A stretch of 64,000 nucleotides of DNA from Metaphire vulgaris (Eukaryota; Annelida; Clitellata; Crassiclitellata; Megascolecidae): assembly GCA_018105865.1 (NCBI GenBank), contig CM030872.1, positions 8,654,516-8,718,515 of the forward strand. The letters are read 5' to 3'. The notes beneath the pieces were generated by a model. That model had not been told where the DNA came from. It ran no database searches and worked only from the letters and a program-made list of their open reading frames with translations. Below are positions 33,777 to 45,232 of the stretch, piece by piece (the stretch's first letter is position 1; each line of letters begins with the position of its first letter). A program made the position numbers and the translations under genes.

Positions 33777-34808
33777 GATATATAAGCCTATATACTTGTC
33801 TAATAATAACATAGTATCTAATCAGAGGAAGGTTGAGCAGAGGAAGGTTGAGAAAGATATAAGAAATGGTTACTGAAGGGATCATGGATCCCGCATGAAA
33901 GTAACCAAGTACATATTGATAACAGACATAAATCAAGAAATTAGTTTCATAATTGAAACTTAAGTAAAATTTATCAAACATAACATCTTAAAATCATTTC
34001 TGGTTGTAAAGTTCTAAACACAACGGGAAAGCAAATAAAATGATCTAGAAGTAAAAGATGTTCTTAACACCGCTAAAAAACCCATCATGATTATTACTAA
34101 ACTTTGCTTAAGTCATCTGGCATATTCACCATAGATTTCATCTAGTTGTCTGGTCTGATATTCTGGGTTTGACCTGGATCTATGCACTATGAAGTGGCAC
34201 TATAGAAGTTGATGACTAGACTAGATTAGATCACCTACCATAACACGTTACTTTATTTACCTGTGGCATTCTTAATCAACATATCTAAAACTTCTGACTA
34301 TGACAGTATTGGAGAAAATATATTCAACACAATGCCACTGATATTGACTTTAATACGAAACAAAGACACCAAATAAGAGTTGTTATTATTCAACAGTAAA
34401 TGTTTGGACACGTTTATTAGACCTTCGACCCTATTAGAATTTCTGAGCAATGTAAAATGATTTCAGTCAGATAGAGGAAAGAAAAAAATTAAACGTTAAC
34501 ACATTTCAAGAGAGAACTTTACAATTTATTTAACATGAAATCCTTTAACCCCTTAACTGGGGACCCTGGATATATCCGTCCATTTTACATTGAGTTACAG
34601 TTAAATACACGGTTAAGGGGTTAACCAGAGTTCTAAAATTTGTGGACAAAACCTTCCAGTAACTAAGGGATGGGCCAAACAGGAGAATCAAGAAGAGTCA
34701 ATATTAGAGCATTACAACTTTCCAGAATGCACTTACAGCAGAGAAGATTTGATATGCCCGGTAAAGGGAACTGCCCCTCTCCTCCTGGCTTGTGTTGATG
34801 TGATCCAT
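29199..34808 (-). CDS. RER1: RER1, Golgi-to-ER retrieval receptor (complete coding sequence)
   Basis: RER1 is a small four-helix membrane protein of the early Golgi that returns escaped ER membrane proteins and unassembled subunits in COPI vesicles. Six exons on the - strand join in phase: 34808-34737, 33632-33528, 31730-31631, 30997-30919, 30380-30245 and 29285-29199. That is 579 bp, or 192 residues plus TGA; human RER1 has 196. Hallmarks include [54 protein letters not shown] and [14 protein letters not shown]. Hydrophobic segments lie in exons 2, 3 and 5 (two in exon 5). The ATG at 34808 was chosen because it opens the only frame that continues into [10 protein letters not shown], the counterpart of the family's N-terminal helix. 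The first 12 residues are not conserved. Introns hold MITEs, a SINE and a LINE fragment. The nearest neighbour upstream is the KIF1 3' end, on the same strand. Confidence 0.96.
29325..29517. mobile_element. hAT-type MITE, CAGTGGCGG family, copy 3
   Basis: Ends CAGTGGCGGCTCC and GAAGCCGCCACTG. Flanks GTTGGCCT and GTAGGCCT match at 7 of 8. It sits 40 bp from the acceptor of the last RER1 exon, on the intron side. Confidence 0.88.
29676..30005. mobile_element. hAT-type element with perfect TSD TACTGGAT
   Basis: Perfect flanking TACTGGAT (29668-29675, 30006-30013). Ends CATGGAGGGCGCCAC and, read inward, TATGAGGGGGTGCAAC are loosely inverted. ATATTGGGTGGGCC recurs three or four times inside. In RER1 intron 5. 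Confidence 0.8.
30245..30380 (-). CDS. RER1: RER1 exon 5
   Basis: 136 bp between TTCCCAG and GTGGGT. Peptide [19 protein letters not shown] then [19 protein letters not shown] and TMKKQIK. Two membrane helices. Confidence 0.96.
30420..30500. mobile_element. TTAA-ended miniature element, copy 3 (subfamily 2)
   Basis: TTAA borders and AAGGGG end. The left end reads CCCGTTAACTGGGCGCCCC. Shares CTCGTCCATTTTACATTGAG and GTTGCCCAG with copy 5 at 47795, which defines a second subfamily. Confidence 0.78.
30589..30671 (+). repeat. 21-bp minisatellite, four copies
   Basis: The unit GGAATAGACCATTCCACAGA plus A repeats four times without change. It contains the near palindrome GGAATAGACCATTCC. Confidence 0.95.
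30919..30997 (-). CDS. RER1: RER1 exon 4
   Basis: 79 bp between GATTTAG and GTAAAG. Peptide [20 protein letters not shown] then PELKF, with split codons at both ends. Confidence 0.95.
31155..31435 (+). mobile_element. tRNA-derived SINE
   Basis: The head has a pol III A box (TTAGCAGAGTGGTA, 31169-31182) and a B box (GGTTCGAGTCC, about 31214-31224), then an unrelated body ending GTGAGGCTTGGGAAGGACTT. It does not fold as a full tRNA gene. In RER1 intron 3. Confidence 0.75.
31631..31730 (-). CDS. RER1: RER1 exon 3
   Basis: 100 bp between ATTTAG and GTTAGT. Peptide [20 protein letters not shown] then [13 protein letters not shown]. One membrane helix. Confidence 0.96.
31858..31990. mobile_element. 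LINE 3'-end fragment, CTATAGCGCCAC family
   Basis: Contains AACTTCTATAGCGCCACTTC and ATCAGCCGATGG, shared with fragments at 30734, 37156, 46066 and 62805, and reversed at 34155-34215. The copy at 46066 follows a LINE-like tail reading frame, so these are probably 5'-truncated LINE ends. Confidence 0.6.
32455..33290 (-). mobile_element. 5'-truncated CR1/L2-like LINE
   Basis: A 239-codon frame (33282 down to 32563) holds the end of a reverse transcriptase: [58 protein letters not shown] and [12 protein letters not shown]. These are typical of the CR1/L2/Jockey side of non-LTR elements. Endonuclease and most of the RT are missing. The 3' tail carries TATAGCGCCTCTTCTGAAAG. Inserted in RER1 intron 2 in the same sense. 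Decayed relatives lie at 58020, 58330 and 60280. Confidence 0.88.
33299..33445 (+). repeat. Two (AAT)n tracts in a tandem duplication
   Basis: Two AAT runs (33299-33347 and 33390-33444), each preceded by CACAAGAAATTGTCAGTTT. A LINE tail with the same phrase and an AAT run is at 59610-59720, so this is a LINE 3' tail. Confidence 0.85.
33528..33632 (-). CDS. RER1: RER1 exon 2
   Basis: 105 bp, 35 whole codons, between GATACAG and GTTAGC. Peptide [20 protein letters not shown] then [15 protein letters not shown]. First membrane helix. Confidence 0.96.
34545..34624. mobile_element. 80-bp TTAA-ended miniature element, copy 4
   Basis: TTAA borders, CCCCTTAACTGG and GGTTAAGGGG ends, body as copies 1 and 2. 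In RER1 intron 1. Confidence 0.8.
34737..34808 (-). CDS. RER1: RER1 exon 1 with start codon
   Basis: 72 bp from ATG (34808-34806) to donor GTAAGT. Peptide [20 protein letters not shown] then IFSA. The second half matches the family. Confidence 0.88.
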
Positions 34809-34896
34809 TCTGCTTAAACCCAAATGAAGAGAAGAAACTGTAATATAAAGTAAAAAATCTTTAAAAATCAAACTAGTCACAAGTTCAATCTTCAAG

Positions 34897-35143
34897 CAGG
34901 GCCGCCAAGAGTGACAGGAGGGGGCAAATACCCAGGGGTCCAGCAATCTGTAGGGGGCCCGGGCAGGTCCTCAAATATTAACACATGGAATAGTGTACAT
35001 TACTGAATATGTTGAGAGGTGGTTGGGTGCCCGTCAAAGGTATTGCTTGCTGATAAGCAAAAAAATGTCATCACCAGTTCTGAAACTACCTAGGGGCCCG
35101 TGATTACTCGACCCAGAGACTAGTAATTTCTCTTGGCACCCCA
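34897..35143. mobile_element. hAT-type MITE, CAGGGCCGCCAAGAG family
   Basis: Left end CAGGGCCGCCAAGAG, right end CTCTTGGCACCCCACC. Flanks TCTTCAAG and CCTTCAAG match at 7 of 8. Contains GGGGGCCCGGGCAGG, shared with 58632-59005. Confidence 0.85.
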
Positions 35144-35588
35144 CCTTCAAGGTCTTAGTGTCACGTAAGCTGAAAATATTTCACCAATATGATATTGTTG
35201 TGCACTGCAGATAATAAGATCTGCAAGGAAAGTTGGGGATTACAAAGTACCTCTAATAAAAGGCCAACTAAAAAAGCTGCCCAGTTGAAGTTTTCTGCTT
35301 GAAGGTAAGTCCACTTGGCTATTTTGCCACCCAGAGATGAGATCCAATCCAATCCAAATGACTGTTTATATTGCTTGTATATATATTTATATTGCTTATA
35401 TAGCACCTGTGTGAATAACGTTTCCAAGCACATTACATTGCTGACGAATCAATGAGGAATGGCAGATGTTGGTTTTAGAAAAAAAACACTCAGCTGGTAT
35501 GAAAGAGTCCCCCTGCTGTGGTGAAATCGGGCAGTGAAGCCTTAAGAAGGCGGTCTTCCGCAAGAAGACATTCCATTGAAGAGTCAAC

Positions 35589-35773
35589 CAGAGTTTAATC
35601 TAGGCCGTTTCCTGGGGGAAAATTGCCTTTCTTGCCCCCCCCCCCCGGGAAATTTCAAATCCCCCAGAAATTTTGGCATACTACATCAACTAACAGCAGC
35701 CCCCTAGCTGACTATCCCCCCAGGCTTGTCAGTTCCCCTCCCCCGTAGTCCAGGAGTCTAGATTAGGCATTGG
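35589..35773. mobile_element. hAT-type MITE, TTTAATCTAG family, copy 1
   Basis: Ends CAGAGTTTAATCTAGGCC and GTCTAGATTAGGCATTG. Flanks GAGTCAAC and GAGTCAAT match at 7 of 8. A second copy, reversed, is at 45514-45705. Confidence 0.85.
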
Positions 35774-37920
35774 AGTCAATGAAACTCAGAAGAAGTTCTG
35801 ATGAAAGAGGTGGCTTTGGTTCACAGACTATTATGGATGAACAACTTGTCCTAGGTCGCTGTGTGCAGTGGACATGGTCAGGTTACAAACCACGATCCTC
35901 CAATTGCAAGAATCCTACTATTACTCCTCTCTGGAAAGGGTTGATGATTCGTTCATTTATTTCTCAGCAACATCAAAAAAGGAGCTTAACTATTATAGAT
36001 TAATGGAGTAAATATATCAGCATTATATTATAAACCAAATAAAGAGAACATTGTATTAATCTGAACAGTCTCAATTGCACAATGACACCAGAGATGCTAT
36101 AGTTTGATAGATAGATAACAATATATTTGACCAGTGCCATGGTACATAAAAAACGGTTACTCGACAATTCTGTTATTCTGAGGCATGGTCTTTTGCACAC
36201 ATTAGTTGATGCCAGCAAACGATCATGTTAGTGAAAAGGCTGTAAGTGAATAACTGTGTCAATGAACTGTTCTGTTATTTTTGGGATGATCTTCCTTCAT
36301 GATTCATAATCATTCAATTGCCAGTAAAAACACACACACATACACACATTGACTATCATACTACATGTAAGCCTTCCTACTGTAACAACCTTGATGTGAT
36401 AATACATTATTCTTTCACAATTCACATAAATTCAATTTGTAAATCTTATCACTATCATACTCAAGGCCTTTATGCTTTGTGCTTCCGAAACCTTTACCCA
36501 AATCCTGACAGTATAGCAAGTACAATATTCCCTAGCGAAGCGATATCCAAAACTCCTAAGTTTGAACATGTAAACCCTGTTAGACAAGACTGACTCTTTC
36601 GGCCTGACCTGCATCTTATTCGGTTTGATTTTGACGCACCATCGGCTGATGTTTAGGCATCATGATCGTGGCAACATAGAAGTCAATTAATTGGTTACCA
36701 GTCCTCATTCACAAATCCAATAACCTTCAAACCGCTATCAGCTCAATTGAAACGATTCTGAATAGATCCATCTCACGTAATGAACCAAGGTTTTTAAGGC
36801 AGCACTATATAAGTTACGTTGACTACACTGTATAGCTCGTTCACGTTTAATAAACAACAAAAACCTCACCATATACCTTTTACAATTATATAATATAAAT
36901 AGGTTTCAAAAATAAATTTTTTGAGACTTACTTATGAAGTAAAGCCTAAAATATATTTCTCGAAACGAATATTATTGGGAAAATAATAAAACTGTTTTTT
37001 AATTATTTCAATAAAGAAACAGCAACAAGATGCTAAACTGTGCACAACTATAAGTAAGAAAGCTGCTCTGTCTCTGATTCAGCTCAGCCAGCAATTGTAT
37101 TTCAGCTTTCAGTCATTGATAAACATGATCTATCACGAAATTGCATTATTATCGAACTTCTATAGCGTCAATTTAGTAGTGTCCCTGACGTTGGTCGATA
37201 GTCGCTCCAATCATTAAAATCACAGGCATCATTAAATCATTAAATTATATTAAGTCAGTTTTCTCACTACTTTGGTTTCTTTTATTTGAATGTCTTATGA
37301 TAAAACCCCACTGTACTACTACCCACTATGGAGCAATATCAATGCAGGGCATTCTACTAACCTACTTCGAAGTTGGAATAGTCAAGGAACTAAACAATTA
37401 ACGAATGAGTATAAAAACTGACAAAAGTTTCAAAGGAACAGTGGATAGGGAAATTGGATATATTTTTCTTCAAATGTGATCCACTTTAACACTGCTTTTA
37501 GACATAACAGTTTTAGACTGAATACCAAGACACAGCCAGAATATCTATAGGCCATGATTACAATTTCTGGCATACATGCATTAAAACAAGATTTTTTGAT
37601 GATTTACCATCTGCACAACAAATATAATTAAAAATTTTAAGCACACTACACACAAACTTACGACTTCAAGTGGACAATAAAGTAAAATAGCCTTTGCAAA
37701 TCCATGACAACCATCTACATTAACAAATCTGTTTGTGCTGCATTCTTGTGCTTACAGTAATCCTATTCAATTCTTCTTAAATAAACTGGGGGTCAGGCTA
37801 CTCCAAGATCACAAGTTTTCGACCACCAATGGGCAAGTCCTCTACCATACCTGGAAAATTGATGAATGCTTAAAAGTTACAATAATTATTATAAATGTTC
37901 AGGAATATCATATCTATTAA

Positions 37921-38122
37921 TAGCAGGTACCAGGGTTTTTAGTTATTGGCCTTGGTCCTGGCCCTAAGGACTGCTTAAGGACAAGTTACAAGTCCTTGAT
38001 TCTGGTCCTGGCCCTAAGGACTCCTTAAGGACAAGTTACAAGTCCTTTATCCTGGTCCTGGCCTTGAGTCCTTGGTCCTGACCTTGAGGGTCGAGTCCTT
38101 GCTTAACATCCATAGCAGGTAC
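37921..38122 (+). repeat. Tandem repeat block bounded by 10-bp direct repeats
   Basis: TAGCAGGTAC occurs at 37921-37930 and 38113-38122. Between them are two long and one short degenerate copies of a unit with GGTCCTGGCCCTAAGGACT and CTTAAGGACAAGTTACAAGT. No clear inverted ends. This may be an insertion with a duplicated target or a local expansion. Confidence 0.65.
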
Positions 38123-38451
38123 AGCTGCAACACAATATTCTTGAAATATTGACTATAATGTATTTAACAAAACATTTAATATCAATGACTCACAGACAGT
38201 ATCATTCTATATCAGATCACTAGCACAAAAATGAATTAATTCACATTATTTTGAATAATTTATTCAAAAATCTGCTTGGAACAAAAACCATACGAATGGT
38301 GCTCACACATAAGATTGCACCCATAGTTATAACATTGTCTTAATAGATAACACTTTGCTGCTTTCAAAATATGGTACTCCTTATAAACAATACTAAGAAG
38401 CTTTCCAGCTAACAATGTGCACTAAAACATAATTACACATTCACTTAAAAG

Positions 38452-38577
38452 CATAGATGTAAACTTCTATTAGGCCTCTAGGCTCGAGCACCCCCATTTT
38501 TTGGAGGCTACCATAGGGAAGGGGGGAAGGCATAGGGGTTGGGCCCTCCCACATTTTCATATAAGTTTATGCCAATG
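38452..38577. mobile_element. hAT-type MITE (first of an adjacent pair)
   Basis: Ends CATAGATGTAAACTTCTAT and ATAAGTTTATGCCAATG, perfect flanking CTTAAAAG (38444-38451, 38578-38585). The right flank is also the left flank of the next MITE. Confidence 0.88.
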
Positions 38578-38585
38578 CTTAAAAG

Positions 38586-38812
38586 CAGTGTGGTAGTTGA
38601 GAGGTCAGGCCAGTCGGGGGGGGGAGGGAAAGCATTAGACCAGTGGGAAAAAATTGTTGCTTCTTTATGTTAAATAAGTTAGTTGTGCATGTAAATTAAT
38701 GACATTATGAAAATTACCCCATACTATATATAGAGTGGACCAGTGGAGAGGAGTGGGTCAGGAAACTGTGACTAGAAGGTTCCCTCTCCTTCCCCCTTAA
38801 AATACCGCACTG
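38586..38812. mobile_element. hAT-type MITE (second of an adjacent pair)
   Basis: Ends CAGTGTGGTAGTTGAG and AATACCGCACTG, perfect flanking CTTAAAAG (38578-38585, 38813-38820). Unrelated inside to its neighbour. Confidence 0.88.
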
Positions 38813-39016
38813 CTTAAAAGGATTTATATAGACCATTCACATTATTCAATAACTTCTACAAAGCTACTGCAGCAGTTACATTATTTCAAGCTGAACTAAT
38901 TCAAACCTAGCTAAGCTGAAAGAAAAGCTTAATCATGTCTCAATGAAGAAAACCTAAAAGAAATACAAGAAATAAAGTCACTTGTATTGATACCAAATTT
39001 GTCACAATTTGTGATA

Positions 39017-39150
39017 AGGGCTCATCCATATAGTACGTATGTAAGAAAGAGATATTTTCAACCCCCCTCGTTTGCAGCCGTACAAACGCAATATTTCCTA
39101 CATCCAACCCCCTCCCCTCTCAGTGTGTATGTACTATATGGATGGACCCT
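39017..39150. mobile_element. Short MITE with inverted ends, superfamily unknown
   Basis: Left AGGGCTCATCCATATAGTAC, right GTACTATATGGATGGACCCT, about 20 bp inverted with few mismatches, C-rich interior. No target duplication recognised. Confidence 0.75.
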
Positions 39151-39764
39151 AAATGAGGACAATCCAAAATTAATTCTCTTATCAAACACTGCTTCATAAT
39201 AAAATTCATTCAATTATTTTAGGATAAATAAATAACCACACACACACACACACACACACACACCACACACAGTCCACATGTATTAGAATCGATTGGCTGC
39301 CAAGTGCCAACAGCTTTGAATTTTAAAAAAAAAACAGAAAATCACAAATCATTATTACACTGTTAAGAATCAATATAGTAAATGTATAAATATTTCCAAG
39401 CCAGAAAGTAATTCGGTATTTTATAAAGAAACTCATTAACGATAAAATGTCAAATCAACGGTTCAACTTGAACCGTTAAAACACGAACATTCTCGGTAGT
39501 CGTTTATTCACAAATGCTAACGAACTTTTGAATAAAATGACAACGAATGAAGAAAACTCTGACGCCACGATCATAAAACATCTATCTATCAAGGTCTCTA
39601 CTAAAAATACCACTTTCCCTTATTTACAATCAAGAATTCTGAAAAATAACTAAGAGTGATAAGAAGTACAATCTCTTAGGGCAAAACTTCCAAATAATAA
39701 TAATCATCATCATAATAATAATCATAATCATAACCACCACCAATATCAACACTGTGCTTTGCTG

Positions 39765-39803
<39 letters not shown>

Positions 39804-40051
39804 GGCTGATTGTCCTCTTTGCCTTGTGCTTACTTAGAACACCTAGCTAGAATACCTTCTCTTAGCATCTTCCACCAATTTTCTCATGATACAAGTCTAA
39901 GTTTTGCAAAACACGCATTAACACAAAATTTTCAGTGCTATTATGGTAGACAGAGTCTTCCACTGGTCAAAGTATACAGCTTTTGAGGTTCGTACATCAA
40001 TGGTGGCTTGCAGTGGAAAAAAGAATCAATGCATATAAAGTCAAATGCAAT

Positions 40052-40244
40052 CAGTGTTTATTCTAGCCACCTTGACATTGGGGGGAGTTTGAAATGTTTG
40101 AGGGGGACAAGATTTGTCTCTCCACGCTTTTGGGGAGGGGGGAGGGAAATTTCCATCTCCCAAGCCAACATATACACATTTTGGGGGGGAATTTTAAAAC
40201 TTTGGGGAGAATTCCCCCCCAAAACAGGCCTAGAATAAACACTG
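40052..40244. mobile_element. hAT-type MITE, CAGTGTTTATTCTAG family, with perfect TSD
   Basis: Perfect inverted ends CAGTGTTTATTCTAG and CTAGAATAAACACTG, perfect flanking AATGCAAT (40044-40051, 40245-40252). A G/C-run-rich interior, like 8779-8963. Confidence 0.93.
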
Positions 40245-40986
40245 AATGCAATTCTTTAACGTTAAATTTAGTGGCATCTATCCCTTTCCTCCAATTGGAA
40301 TGGGAGAAAAATTCCCCATTTTATACAATTTAAAAGTCTCCATTGCAGCCAACTCCCCATTTCTGATTTGGTGGGAGGTCAGTCTATAAAAACCTATTCC
40401 AGAAAATTGCTACCGGCCACTTTACCAACATTGAACATTTAAAAAAAATTCAGGTCTCAAGCACATCTTACTCATAAAGTTCAAAGTCGCTCTACAAGTT
40501 AACCAGTTTTACAAAAGCAATCAAAAATATCTCATCAAGATGAACCTGGGGTTGAAAAGATCCTGACAAGGCAAACACTTCGAACTAAGTGAATAAACTC
40601 TATCACTTTCTAACTTTCTAGAAACACAATACTCAACATTAATAGCAGAGATTCGTCTAAAAACCACAAATGACGTTACTTCAAGAAAATATCGATTAAA
40701 TCTATGGTTGTATTCTCAGCTCTACAGTGTAATCATGCATATTCAAAATACAATGTTTACCGGTCTACACTATTCAATGTACAACAATAGTTACACACGT
40801 ACAAACAAGGGTTGGAAAACAAAGTGGTTCTTTGTACAATGTACTGTACATCAGTGTTCCTTCTGATGTTCGACTTCACAGCATGCTACTTACTGGTTAT
40901 GAACAGAAGAAATTTTGATAATTATCCAGACAATTGAAAGAAAACAAGCCAATGCAAGAGACCAGTGTAACATGTATCATGTAAAA

Positions 40987-41526
40987 CAGGGGGTCAGTTA
41001 GCTTTTGGACAACGAGGGCCAAAATATGATGGTAGTGTATGTCCGAGGGTCAGGTATGTATGTATATGTATGTATGTATGTAAGTATGTATGTATTTACT
41101 GGACTATTTATAATGTGCCGTAAACATAGCATAACCAAAAACAAGGGTGCTTTACAGGGGGTATGACTTCGTAAACAGATGGCTTATCAGTCTGTTTTTG
41201 AAGATGGGCCAAGCTTTGATCTTCCTAATTTCAGGTGGGATGGTAATTAAATAATTTTCTGTCCAAGGGCCAGGTAACTAAATAATTTGTCAACAGGTCT
41301 CAAAAAAGTTTTAAAGTTGATGTATTTTAGAAAGTTTGTGCTGGAATAAGTTCAAAAGTGTTCAAAATATACACATATCAAGTGTGCAAAATTAGCGATC
41401 ACCTTATTTTGCTTGTCAGACTTAAAAAAGGGTGATCACCTTTTTTTACAAAAAAAAAGCTGTGGGGCCGGGTTAAACCCACTGGCGGGCCGGATGTGGC
41501 TTGTGGGCCGTAGGTTGCTGACCCTG
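40987..41526. mobile_element. hAT-type non-autonomous element, CAGGGGGTCAG ends
   Basis: Left CAGGGGGTCAGTTAGC, right GTAGGTTGCTGACCCTG. Flanks ATGTAAAA and GTGTAAAA match at 7 of 8. GGGCCGG-rich ends and an internal TGTATGTA tract. No transposase. Confidence 0.85.
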
Positions 41527-42765
41527 GTGTAAAAGATGGTCACAATTTTAACTTTCCCATAGCAACTGCTTTGATGAATGCTGCGTCATGATCTAAATAA
41601 CTGCAGATAGGACAATTACCGTAACTACACAATTCTGCTACAAAAACGCTGAAACTTGCAAGCAAAAAACATATTCACAATAATAATTAAGCAATAATGA
41701 TGTTGAACAGCAGAAGCTGCATTTACAACACCCCACAATTTACACTAGAAATTCGGCAACTTTGAAACGACTGCATTATAGAAATCTATCGAATAACAAC
41801 TTTACAGGTGTTAACATAACTTCAAAGTCCATTTCAGAAGGTGACTAAATATGTCTGGCAGGTAAGTAAGTAAGTTATACAGAGAACATTTCACATACAA
41901 GTTGACACTCCATAGCACAACAAAATACATTTCAAGTGCTGTCTGAGTAATTGGACAACATTCGTAATAATACGAATGTTCGACTATAATCGATATCAAG
42001 TCCTTGCACTGCAGGTCAAAAGAAAGAAATGCCATAGCTGCTTCTGCACAATTCTCTATTAAAAGAAGTCATTTCAACCCTAATTTTAAACAGGTCTTGC
42101 AACTTCTAAGAAAAGACTTATAAACAAGATAAAACTCAGAATAAAAAATGATCGGCTAAGCACATCATCGAAAATGTAACGAATTTTAACATCACATTAG
42201 GTGAAAATACACATGTATACACACAGCTTCTGAATTTTTTATAAATGCGTTTAGGCAAGAACAAGAAATAACCAAGCACTCAATTAAGTATTAAAATTAC
42301 AATCATTCCAAATAGTACATAAAATTTACAAAAAAAACTTACAAAATGTCTAACCATTGAATTAAATAAAATAAATATACAAAATGAAGCTATCGGACAA
42401 GAAAACACAGAAGATGAAAATATTGCTATCTTTAAAACAAACATGCTATCAAAACCAATAAAATATGAAATAAAAACTGAGAAATCTACTGAAATTTGGA
42501 AAAAGATGTTTTTTTCTAATACATTCCTAAAGAATTTCCTATAAAGCCAAAGATATTTTACACATATCCATTAATTGTCATTATCAAAGCCATACACTGT
42601 AAAATCTGTCGTGGATGCAAGTGATGCCGCTGTTGATTTTAATCAGTAGAAGAAGACCTCACCCAGAAATCATTATTGAAAGAGTGTAATTAACATTGTA
42701 ATCATCTAAAGAAGATATATTTAAAACTGTAACTTGTTTCTTATTCAAACACTGTAATCTTACAG

Positions 42766-43019
42766 CATGGGCACCCACAGAAATTTGTCCAGGGGTCAAA
42801 ACGCAATGGTTGTTATAGCTTTTCAAGATCTTTAATAATTCCACAGCTCTTAGTTAAAGTTAAGTTTCTCAATTTCACTTTGTGCATCAGTAGTAGAGTC
42901 TTAGTATGAAAATGATATTGGTTAAAATCCAAAATATATTTAGTCACAAAATAGATTTGCATCTTCTAGGGGAAGAGGGGGCAAGTGCCTCCTCTTGCCC
43001 CTATGTATGGTGCCCAAGT
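42766..43019. mobile_element. hAT-type MITE, CATGGGCACCCACAG family
   Basis: Left CATGGGCACCCACAG, right GTATGGTGCCCAAGT. Flanks TCTTACAG and CCTTACAG match at 7 of 8. A related element starting at 63627 carries another MITE inside. Confidence 0.82.
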
Positions 43020-43990
43020 CCTTACAGTATACAAGCAGAAGACAAGTGCAAAGATAGCATTGTGCAAATCAATTTGCTTCTAAACAGAACATATCAGGCT
43101 AGACTAGAAGTAAATGACTTTTGCAGGATCTTTATCAATTTCGCAGCAAAAAAAATTGCCTCGGCTAATTTCGAATTAAAACAAAACTATACAACATCAG
43201 TCCATTATGTAGATATTAGAGTCAATTCCAGTTGGTAGATGTTAACGAGAGTGTCTAAATGTTAGACTGTAACATCGTAACGTAAAACAGCAAATGATGC
43301 TTCAGACATTTAGAAATGAAACAGTGCATGCTGCGTTTGTTTCAACAACAGTAATTGCCTACTCAAAAGTCATGCAAATGGACGAGGTCAGGGTAAGGGG
43401 AGGGGGGTGAAGCAGGGATGTAGCACACCCCTTCAAATTCATTATTATTATTATTACTATTATTATATTATTATTATTATTATTTATGACAATTTATATA
43501 GCGCCGTAACATAACTAGCACTCACTAGCATAGCCATCCAGGGGTATGGTGAGCGGGGCCCATTTATTTATAGATTGGTCGCGAGATGCGTTGTGCAAAA
43601 CCAATGAGAAAAATTAAACAGTTGCAGAGGGGGAAAATTGATTGTCAATATGTTGTCAGTGAGCCTGGAAATACGCTCCTAACTTTAATATCTGAACCTA
43701 ATATTTTCAACAGAGGGTCCATCCTTTACTCCATCAGGGAGCTCACCACCCCACCCCACCCCAATCCCTAGTTGGGCCTGACCAAGTACATACATTAATG
43801 TACTACTCCTTGTTCCTAAACCTCATTTGCATCACTTTTAACCAGCGATGCCAAGTATAATGTAAAGCAACGTAAGTTAAATGTAATGTTATTGATAATT
43901 CGTACGACATCCCTTTCACAAACACTCATATCACCGGTATAGTTACTGTTGAAATACAGTTACTGATGAAACCTAAAGCAGGGATGCTAC

Positions 43991-44230
43991 CAAGGGCGTA
44001 AAACACGAGGATACAGTCCCTCTCCCCCAATAATCAGTAAGAGGGGGACAGAGTATCAATTATCCCCCAATGTTTTGCGCCTTATGGTCAAATCACTCAT
44101 CACAGATGACCTTTTTTTTCGCTCGTCAAGACTTTTTGGGATTTTGGGAAATGAAAAGGGGGCCTGACCTGACTTTATGGACGATTCTACCCCCCCCCCC
44201 CCAAATGTTGAAGCCAGGTTTACGCCACTG
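43991..44230. mobile_element. hAT-type MITE, CAAGGGCGTAAA family
   Basis: Left CAAGGGCGTAAAAC, right GGTTTACGCCACTG. Flanks GATGCTAC and GATGCTAT match at 7 of 8. Confidence 0.85.
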
Positions 44231-44554
44231 GATGCTATGAGAAAATTCAATCACAAAGACAACAAAGAGATTCTGAGACAATAGAAATGGCACAACATCT
44301 CAACTCTATCTTCACAAATGGTCGTCGGAACATACTGGTAAACAACAAAATCCTGGAATAACACATCTGGCGATCGTCAAATATTTGGTGCCTGTCGCGG
44401 TAACAACTCTTGTTTAGATGCGAACTGATCGTTTTCTTCTCGATGACTTTGATCTGTATTTTCAAGCACAGAAAAGCAGAGGACATCAGCAGTTATAAAT
44501 ATATATGAATATATGATATAGTTAATAACAATTTAATAATACAATACACTATCT

Positions 44555-44885
44555 CATACGGCGCACCTGAACTTTGGAACTCGATCCCAGCTTCCCTCCG
44601 CAGACTTGGACACTTTCAAACAATAAAATCTGAATCCTCATAAATCTGCATTATCTCCTCAACTCTTCAGGTCTAAGCTTAAAACCTTCCTTTTTCTAAA
44701 ATCATTTCCTCCATAGCTGTAACAACCTCGCCTCACTGCCCTTTGGATGTTGACTTTTGCCTGGCTGATCATATCCTTTCCTATAGCTATTTTAAGAAAG
44801 GCTGAGTGCCTAAGAATAAGCAACTACTGCTGTGCTGCTTTCCATGGCGCTATAGAAATCCACGAGATTTTACTTACTTACTTAT
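44555..44885 (+). mobile_element. 5'-truncated LINE 3' end with TTAC-type tail
   Basis: The frame reads YGAPELWNSIPASLRRL, the usual end of a CR1/L2-like reverse transcriptase, then a 3' region with TAAGAAAGGCTGAGTGCCTA and an ACTTACTTACTTA tail. The same 3' region recurs at 58450-58600. Confidence 0.75.
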
Positions 44886-45005
44886 CGCTTTATCAAATCA
44901 ACCTTGGCAAAACGCAATGTTAAAACACAATAATACATAATATGTATCATATACAAATAATACAAATTACACAAAAATACAATGTAAAACTAACTCAATG
45001 CAGTA

Positions 45006-45089
45006 TTAAACCCATTACTGGCTGGCCATTCATTTGTAACATAATGTAAAATGAACACATATATGAATCACGCCCTGTAAAGGGGTTAA
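45006..45089. mobile_element. TTAA-ended miniature element, diverged copy
   Basis: TTAA borders and AAAGGGGTTAA right end with a partly matching body (AATGTAAAATG). The most diverged of seven copies. Confidence 0.5.
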
Positions 45090-45232
45090 ACTAACTGTAT
45101 GCAATATTACCAAATTGAATGCAATATTAAATAACTGGTTATAATATTACCTAACTGACTACAATGTTACCTATCTGGATGTAATAGTAACTAACTGAAT
45201 GCAATATCACCTAACTGAATGCAAACGTGATG
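45090..45232 (+). repeat. Degenerate minisatellite, about 23-bp unit
   Basis: About six units of AACTGAATGCAATATTACCT with variation. Confidence 0.75.

Noticed and set aside
42906..43238. 110-codon + strand frame
   Set aside because: Half lies in the hAT MITE 42766-43019; no splice context or similarity.
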